A DNA stretch of 64,000 nucleotides from positions 62,001-126,000 of the forward strand of contig NZ_JAUNTS010000004.1 in assembly GCF_030538595.1 (NCBI RefSeq), given 5' to 3'. Position 1 is the first letter of the stretch. Each line of letters opens with the position of its first letter. This DNA is from Kocuria sp. (GTDB lineage: Bacteria > Actinomycetota > Actinomycetes > Actinomycetales > Micrococcaceae). Positions 59,128 through 64,000 of the stretch are shown piece by piece. Below the pieces are notes generated by a model. That model was not told where the DNA came from and did not search any database. It was given only the letters and a program-made list of their open reading frames with translations. The translations under genes and the position numbers were made by a program.

Positions 59128-59143
59128 TAGACAGATCTGTCTA
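59128..59143. promoter_or_regulatory. 16-bp perfect palindrome TAGACAGATCTGTCTA
   Basis: TAGACAGA|TCTGTCTA lies 53 bp upstream of the TetR start and 41 bp beyond the stop of the Gfo/Idh/MocA gene. It has the size and symmetry of a TetR-family operator (TAGAC...GTCTA type). Confidence 0.7.
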
Positions 59144-59183
59144 GTGGTGAATCTGAACTGTGCTCGCAGTGAGCAGGTTCGTG

Positions 59184-60236
59184 TCACAGGCCGTTGACGG
59201 ACCAGGGATCATCCGGGAAATGAACACCCAGAATTTGCCGCGTCCGATCCAGGATGGCCAGTGTGTCCAGGGTGGCTTGCTGGTGCCGGTGGAGTGCTTG
59301 ATGATCGCGTTGCTCCTCCTGCGCTGAGGCCAGGCGGGTGAACTCCGCCAGTTCGTAGCTCATGTTCTCCGGGGCAGATGATCCACCACCCAGTCCATCC
59401 ACCGTGATGTCCTCATGGCTGCCGTCCGTGCCGATCACGCTCAGGTGGCGCGGTGTGGTGATGGAGTCGATTTCCAATGTGGCCAGTTCGCCCTCGATGG
59501 TGCTGGGCAACCGTGAGGTGGTGATCTTGGAATAGTGCAGACTCACCGCCAGCCCAGTAGGAGAGTCGTAGCCGCACACAACGGTCCCGGCGCCGTCGGC
59601 CCCCGAGCGCAGGATGGTGGCCTCCGCGTGAACGCGTGCCGGTTCACCCCACAGTGCTGCGGCGGGATGGGCGCAGTACGTGCCAATGTCCATCAAGGCA
59701 CCAGCGGAGAGGTTCGGGTCAAAGATGGCCGGAGTTTCCCCATCCAGAAAGCGCTGATATCGGCTGGAGTATTGGCACAACCGGAACTCGGCCCGGCGCA
59801 GTGCGCCCAAGTTGGGCAGCAGGTGCTTGATCTTGGTGAATCCGGGGTCGTGGACGGATCGCATGGCCTCCATGAGCACCACCCCGTGTTGCTGGGCCAC
59901 CGTGAGCAGGTCCGCGAACTGCGCGCGGTTGGAGGTGGCTGACTTTTCCACCAGCACGTGTTTGCCGCCCTCCAGGAGTTCGCGGACCTGCCGGTGGTGC
60001 ACCGCGTTGGGGCTGGCGACGTAGACGGCGTCGATCCCCCCGCTGGCTGCAACCTCCCCCAGGTCCGTCACCACGTGCGGCGTCGTTGCCGTGATTGCGG
60101 CTGCCTGCTGGGCAAAGTCGCGCCCGCGTTGGGCATCCCGGGAGACAACCGCCCCGTGTTCAACTCCCGTGACGTGATTGCTGGCCGTCAACAGGCTGAG
60201 GGTGATGGCACTGGTTCCAATGGTGGCAAGACGCAT
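59184..60236 (-). CDS. Gfo/Idh/MocA-family oxidoreductase
   Basis: 350 residues from ATG 60236. N-terminal Rossmann fold (MRLATIGTSAITLSLLTAS with the GxxxI pattern) and the EKSATS motif (normally EKP) carrying the catalytic Lys, then the C-terminal sheet domain with GALMDIGTYCAHPAAALWGEPARVHAEA. NAD(P)-dependent oxidation of a sugar, inositol or related alcohol is likely; the substrate is unknown. GGAGG abuts the start too closely to act well, and TACCCTGG lies 4 nt upstream, so leaderless expression is possible. Divergent from TetR-DHA2. Confidence 0.87.
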   Translation of the reverse strand: MRLATIGTSAITLSLLTASNHVTGVEHGAVVSRDAQRGRDFAQQAAAITATTPHVVTDLGEVAASGGIDAVYVASPNAVHHRQVRELLEGGKHVLVEKSATSNRAQFADLLTVAQQHGVVLMEAMRSVHDPGFTKIKHLLPNLGALRRAEFRLCQYSSRYQRFLDGETPAIFDPNLSAGALMDIGTYCAHPAAALWGEPARVHAEATILRSGADGAGTVVCGYDSPTGLAVSLHYSKITTSRLPSTIEGELATLEIDSITTPRHLSVIGTDGSHEDITVDGLGGGSSAPENMSYELAEFTRLASAQEEQRDHQALHRHQQATLDTLAILDRTRQILGVHFPDDPWSVNGL

Positions 60237-60276
60237 GCCTCCAGGGTAGGCGCGGACGTGGCGTAGATCTCTCAAA

Positions 60277-60324
60277 TTGCAGTTGTGCAAAAAATGCCGG
60301 AGTGCAAACATTGCACGCGTGCAA
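60277..60324. promoter_or_regulatory. Cluster of TTGCA/TGCAA operators in the Gfo-TetR divergent promoter
   Basis: TTGCA-GTTG-TGCAA (60277-60290), GTGCAA at 60302-60307, and the perfect 14-bp palindrome TTGCACGCGTGCAA (60311-60324), which ends 3 nt before the TetR start codon. The half-site TTGCAC is the same as in the operator at 21423. Confidence 0.65.
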
Positions 60325-60327
60325 GAA

Positions 60328-60942
60328 ATGAGTTTGCGAGAACGCAAGAAGGTAGAAACCTGGGAGTCCATCCACCAGCACGCGGCACAAGCTGTGCTGG
60401 ACCGCGGACTGGATGCGGTGAAGGTGGAGGAGATCGCCCAAGCCGTGGGGATCTCCCCGCGGACCTTCTTCAACTATTTCCCGTCCAAGGATCACGCTGT
60501 GCTGGGGTTGAAGGACCCCGTGGTCCCGGAAAGCGTGGTGGCGCAGCTGAAACCGGGTCCGGACCTGCTCTCCCAGGTGGTGGACCTTTTGGATCAGGTG
60601 GTGCGTTCGGCGCGTCCTCCCACTCAACATTCCATGCGGCATCGGCTCCTGGCGGAGCATCCGCAGCTCATGGGGCTGCACAAACAGTCTCTGCATCGCA
60701 CGGAGGATTTGGTTCGCCAGGCTCTGCTGGCTCGGCTGGCAGAGACCGGGGACACGGAGTTGCAGGAAAACGACGACGTTCCCACCTCCGAACGGGTCCG
60801 CCTCCTGGTTCTGGTGGCCGGCAGCATTCTGCGGTTCGCCTGGACCGGGCCGGAACACGTGCCCGGACAGGACCCCACGCCCCAGGACTTCCAACGGGCT
60901 GTGGACACTTATCACTTTTTGAACAGAACGGACTTGTCATGA
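60328..60942 (+). CDS. TetR-family regulator paired with a DHA2 exporter
   Basis: 204 residues from ATG 60328. HTH: LRERKKVETWESIHQHAAQAVLDRGLDAVKVEEIAQAVGISPRTFFNYFPSKDHAVLG; the SPRTFFNYF recognition helix and following FxSKD are typical of exporter repressors in actinobacteria. No ribosome site lies before the ATG, where an operator sits instead. It overlaps the exporter gene by 4 bp. An upstream GTG-like extension to 60277 would run through the operator and is rejected. Confidence 0.9.
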   Translation: MSLRERKKVETWESIHQHAAQAVLDRGLDAVKVEEIAQAVGISPRTFFNYFPSKDHAVLGLKDPVVPESVVAQLKPGPDLLSQVVDLLDQVVRSARPPTQHSMRHRLLAEHPQLMGLHKQSLHRTEDLVRQALLARLAETGDTELQENDDVPTSERVRLLVLVAGSILRFAWTGPEHVPGQDPTPQDFQRAVDTYHFLNRTDLS

Positions 60943-62594
60943 GCACAACACAGAACACGCCCCCCACTCCACACCCGGAAACAGCCCCCACCACCGTGGT
61001 GGGGGCATCCACGGGCTCGATTAGCGTGGTGGGTTGGGAACCTGGCAAACGCCCCGCAGCGGAACACAACAATCAGCGCCTTTTGCCCATCTTCCTGGGC
61101 CTGATGGTGGCCATGCTGCTCTCCGCGCTGGACCAGACCATCTTCTCCACGGCGCTGCCCACCATTGTGGGAGACCTTGATGGCGTGCATCAGATGCAGT
61201 GGGTGATCACCGGCTACATCTTGGCCTCCACCGTGATGATGCCCGTGTACGGGAAGATCGGTGACCAGGTGGGGCGCAAGCCAGTGCTGTTGGTGGCCAT
61301 TGCGCTCTTCATGGCGGGCTCCACCGTCAGCGGGCTGGCCACCAACATTGACTGGATGATCACGGGCCGTGTGATCCAGGGTCTTGGTGGCGGCGGTTTG
61401 ATGATTCTGTCCCAGACCGTGATTGCAGACATTGTTCCCCCGCGTGACCGTGGGCGGTACATGGGCCTGATTGGTGGCGTGTTCGCGCTGGCCTCCGTGG
61501 CCGGGCCGTTGCTGGGTGGTTGGTTGACCACCGGCCCCGGATGGCGCTGGGCCTTCTGGATCAACATCCCCTTGGGCTTGTTGGCATTTGGGCTCTTTGC
61601 CTTCCTGCTGAAACTTCCCCGCCCGGAGAACAAGGTGAAGGTGGATTTTGCCGGCATGATCACCTTGGGTGCCGCCACGGTTGCCTTGATTCTGGCTGCC
61701 ACGTGGGGCGGCAGTGAGTTCGACTGGAACTCATGGCAGATTCTGTCCCTGTTCGGCGCGGTAGTGGTGCTCTCCGTGGTGTTTGTGCTGATCGAACGCA
61801 AGGCGGCCCAGCCGGTCCTGCCGCTGAGCCTGTTCCGCAACCGCAGTTTTGTGTTGACCATGTCCGCAGGGTTGTTCATGGGAATTGCCATGTTCGGTGC
61901 CCTGGGCTACATGCCCACGTATCTGCAGATGGTGCACGGGGCCACCGCCACGGAATCCGGTCTTCTGATGATCCCCATGATGGGCGCCATGCTGATCACC
62001 TCCATTGTGTCCGGGCAGATTGTTTCCAGGACCGGGCGTTACAAGTTCTTCCCGGTGGTTGGCATGGTGATCATTGGTGTTGCCCTGGTCATGTTGGGCC
62101 AGCTGTCCGTGGACCTGCCCGTGTGGCGGGTGTGCCTTGCCCTGGGTGTTTTGGGCTTGGGCTTGGGTATGACCATGCAGATTCTGGTGTTGATTGTGCA
62201 GAACGTGTTTTCGCCCGTCATGGTGGGAACAGCCACTGCCGGTAACAACTTCTTCCGCCAGGTGGGAGCCACCTTGGGTTCCGCTGTGGTGGGCAGCCTG
62301 TTCGCTTCCCGGTTGATGGACCTGCTGGACGACCGGATGCCCGCCGGCGCCATGGCCAGTGCAGGTGGCACGGATGCCTCTGCCGGCTTCACCCCGGAGC
62401 TGGTGCACACCTTGCCGGAGCAGATTCAGAGCATTGTGGTGGGTGCGTACAACGATGCCCTGATCCCCATTTACATCTGGCTGGTTCCCTTTGTGGTGAT
62501 CGGTGCAGTCCTGATGCTCTTTGTGCCGGAAACCAAGCTGCGTACCTCCAATCGGGTGGCTTCCGAGGATCAGGAGGTAGTCAGCGCGGACTGA
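60939..62594 (+). CDS. DHA2-family (14-TMS) multidrug MFS exporter
   Basis: 551 residues from ATG 60939 (ATGA overlap with TetR). A polar N-terminal tail of about 45 residues, then 14 spans: LSALDQTIFSTALPTIVGDLDGVHQMQWVITGYILASTV (motif D1), PVYGKIGDQVGRKPVLLVAIALFMAGS (motif A), and SVAGPLLGGWLTTGPGWRWAFWINIPLG (motif C). EmrB/QacA-type drug/proton antiporter. A 15-bp hairpin terminator follows. The frame continues far upstream through the TetR gene but has no role there. Confidence 0.92.
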   Translation: MSTTQNTPPTPHPETAPTTVVGASTGSISVVGWEPGKRPAAEHNNQRLLPIFLGLMVAMLLSALDQTIFSTALPTIVGDLDGVHQMQWVITGYILASTVMMPVYGKIGDQVGRKPVLLVAIALFMAGSTVSGLATNIDWMITGRVIQGLGGGGLMILSQTVIADIVPPRDRGRYMGLIGGVFALASVAGPLLGGWLTTGPGWRWAFWINIPLGLLAFGLFAFLLKLPRPENKVKVDFAGMITLGAATVALILAATWGGSEFDWNSWQILSLFGAVVVLSVVFVLIERKAAQPVLPLSLFRNRSFVLTMSAGLFMGIAMFGALGYMPTYLQMVHGATATESGLLMIPMMGAMLITSIVSGQIVSRTGRYKFFPVVGMVIIGVALVMLGQLSVDLPVWRVCLALGVLGLGLGMTMQILVLIVQNVFSPVMVGTATAGNNFFRQVGATLGSAVVGSLFASRLMDLLDDRMPAGAMASAGGTDASAGFTPELVHTLPEQIQSIVVGAYNDALIPIYIWLVPFVVIGAVLMLFVPETKLRTSNRVASEDQEVVSAD

Positions 62595-62621
62595 GACCCG
62601 CCCTGTCCTCCAGTGCATGAG

Positions 62622-62665
62622 ACCGGCTGGGACCTGGATCACATACGATTCAGGTCCCAGCCGGT
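62622..62665 (+). terminator. Terminator after the DHA2 exporter gene
   Basis: ACCGGCTGGGACCTG (62622-62636), 14-nt loop, CAGGTCCCAGCCGGT (62651-62665): a perfect 15-bp stem followed by TGTCC. It separates the exporter from the aldehyde dehydrogenase gene. Confidence 0.7.
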
Positions 62666-62738
62666 TGTCCTCTCCGCGCACCCGGCAGTATTCCGCGGGC
62701 CTGCCGGCCTGCGGTCACCCGAGCGCAAAGGAGCGAAC

Positions 62739-64000
62739 GTGGGACTTCTGGACACGTCCATTTTTGAGCACAAGGTTTTCACCGGTCAGTGGAACGACGG
62801 CGGTGGTGATCCCCTTCCCGTTCGCAATCCCGCCAATGATGAGCTGCTCACCACCCTGGGTACCGTGACGCCTGATCAGGTGCATGACGCGGCAGAACGT
62901 GCTGCCGCTGCACAGAGGCAATGGGCTCAAATTCCACCATCGGAACGAGCAGCTGTGCTGCGCCGCGCAGGCCAGATCATCGAGGACAACGCGGAGGAGA
63001 TCTCCGATTGGATCGTGCGTGAAACCGGTGGGATCACTCCCAAAGCGGGTCTGGAGGTCCACAACGGTGCCGCCGAATGCTTTGAGGCTGCGGCTCTTCC
63101 CACCCACCCGCAGGGTCAGTGGTTGTCCTCAGATTCCCCGCATTGGTCCTTGGCGCGCCGCCGTCCGGCCGGTGTGGTCACGGTGATTTCCCCGTTCAAC
63201 TTTCCGTTGATCCTCTCCATCCGGTCAGTGGCCCCCGCTTTGGCTCTGGGTAACAGCGTGCTGCTGAAACCAGATCCTCGCACCACCGTCACGGGTGGTT
63301 TCCTGCTGGCGCGGGTATTTGAGGAAGCTGGACTCCCGGAGGGGGTTCTCCAGGTTTTGCCCGGCGGTGGAGATGTTGGTGCCGCTGCCGTGGCCGCAGA
63401 GGCAGTGCGAATCATCTCTTTCACCGGTTCCACCGCTGCAGGGCGGATTGTGGGGGCGGAAGGTGCCAAACACCTGAAGCGGACGCATCTCGAACTGGGA
63501 GGCAACAACGCCGTCGTCGTGCTGCCGGGGGCAGATCTGGACTTGGCGGCATCGGCCGGGGCCATGGGTTCGTTCTTCCATCAGGGCCAGATCTGCATGA
63601 CCACGGGGCGTCACGTGGTCCACCAGGATGTTTACGACGACTACGTGGCAAAACTCAGCGAACGAGCCGAGAACCTGGTGGTGGGTGACCCCTCCGCCGG
63701 TCCCGTGCATCTGGGGCCCATCATTGATGAGAAGCAGCTCAAGAATGTGGACTCGATTGTCCAGGAGACCGTGATGGCAGGCGGTTCAGTCAGAGCTGGG
63801 GCCACCCATGACGGACTGTTCTACCGGCCAACGGTCTTGACCGACCTCAGCCCTGACATGCCTGCGTGGAAGGACGAAATCTTTGGCCCGGTGGCTCCCG
63901 TGCTCGCCGTAGGCTCCGTGGACGAGGCCGTGGAAATGGTCAATGCCTCCGATTATGGGCTCTCCGTGTCCGTCATCGGACCGGTGGGGGAAGCCATGAA
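62739..64000 (+). CDS. Aldehyde dehydrogenase (benzaldehyde/vanillin dehydrogenase-like), 3' truncated
   Basis: GTG 62739 follows AAAGGAG with a 5-nt spacer. The frame then stays open to the window end: 420 residues of a protein normally near 485. Marks: VTVISPFNFPLILSIRSVAPALALGNSVLLKPD, FTGSTAAGRIVG, LELGGNNAVVVL (general base Glu) and the catalytic Cys286 in GQICMTTGR, then KDEIFGPVAPVLAV. The N-terminus and FHQGQICMTTGRH region resemble NAD-dependent benzaldehyde dehydrogenases, which oxidise aromatic aldehydes to acids, but chain or substrate choice is not certain. No neighbouring pathway gene is visible. Confidence 0.9.
   Translation, partial: MGLLDTSIFEHKVFTGQWNDGGGDPLPVRNPANDELLTTLGTVTPDQVHDAAERAAAAQRQWAQIPPSERAAVLRRAGQIIEDNAEEISDWIVRETGGITPKAGLEVHNGAAECFEAAALPTHPQGQWLSSDSPHWSLARRRPAGVVTVISPFNFPLILSIRSVAPALALGNSVLLKPDPRTTVTGGFLLARVFEEAGLPEGVLQVLPGGGDVGAAAVAAEAVRIISFTGSTAAGRIVGAEGAKHLKRTHLELGGNNAVVVLPGADLDLAASAGAMGSFFHQGQICMTTGRHVVHQDVYDDYVAKLSERAENLVVGDPSAGPVHLGPIIDEKQLKNVDSIVQETVMAGGSVRAGATHDGLFYRPTVLTDLSPDMPAWKDEIFGPVAPVLAVGSVDEAVEMVNASDYGLSVSVIGPVGEAM

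Noticed and set aside
60285-60938. N-terminal extension of the DHA2 exporter through the TetR gene
   Set aside because: Low-complexity Gly/Ala translation of TetR codons in another frame; ATG 60939 gives the normal family start.

Overview
The window reads as ordinary chromosome of a fairly high-GC actinobacterium, most likely a member of the Micrococcales (Micrococcaceae-like); this is inferred from gene content and not proved. Pointers are a PRC-barrel/DUF2382 stress protein, MMPL and DHA2 exporters under TetR control, a DtxR/IdeR-type iron box, a DasR/NagR-type GlcNAc operator, an amylosucrase, an ABC-F protein, and many genes that appear to be leaderless. No rRNA, tRNA, CRISPR array, transposase or prophage gene was seen.

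Layout. 1-6 kb: end of a fatty-acyl-CoA ligase, a luciferase-like monooxygenase, an SDR, a NarL-type two-component system and a P450. 6-9 kb: a LysM lipoprotein behind a structured leader and a GH13 alpha-glucosidase. 9-14 kb: a Fic enzyme with its own DNA-binding domain, two SRPBCC-type proteins, and an MHS transporter divergent from an IclR regulator. 14-17 kb: a PRC-barrel/DUF2382 protein and an AbiEi/AbiEii toxin-antitoxin pair. 17-25.5 kb: ABC-F protein, YccF, amino-acid permease, DUF4442 protein divergent from a TetR-MMPL pair, Dps. 25.5-34.7 kb: a multidrug MFS behind a leader terminator, a 971-aa D-lactate/glycolate-type dehydrogenase, an amylosucrase, a DUF3500 lipoprotein and a DUF1801 protein. 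34.8-42.8 kb: a cysteine-bearing Crp/Fnr regulator, a patatin, and a GlcNAc regulon (GntR, EIIA, EIIB divergent from EIIC-nagB-nagA), then a MocR-like aminotransferase. 42.9-47.3 kb: a CrcB pair, a nitrilase-fold amidase, a VTT-like membrane protein and a YnbA/YnbB-like phospholipid pair. 47.5-52.2 kb: MerR plus a two-gene ABC exporter, and a BASS/ACR3-like carrier. 52.3-57.6 kb: GNAT, pirin, DUF1540 protein, an iron-boxed DUF2470-like protein, an MGMT homologue lacking its cysteine, PhzF and ASCH proteins. 57.4-64 kb: EamA/TetR, Gfo/Idh/MocA divergent from TetR-DHA2, and a truncated aldehyde dehydrogenase.

The clearest coherent pathway is GlcNAc uptake and catabolism: EIIC, EIIB and EIIA import and phosphorylate the sugar, NagA deacetylates it and NagB deaminates and isomerises it, with a GntR/UTRA regulator and a 16-bp operator between the two arms. 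A second theme is regulator-exporter pairs (TetR-MMPL, TetR-DHA2, TetR-EamA, MerR-ABC, IclR-MHS), most with a visible palindromic operator.

Between genes there are repeated long perfect hairpins (three copies of one family, two of another) that look like U-tract-less bidirectional terminators. An 11-mer, ACGACGACGCC, occurs at least 13 times. A TANNCTGG box placed 4-5 nt before start codons suggests widespread leaderless transcription. No single wholly new multi-gene system was identified; the best leads are these sequence families, the Fic autoregulation candidate, the Cys-less MGMT and the structured LysM leader.
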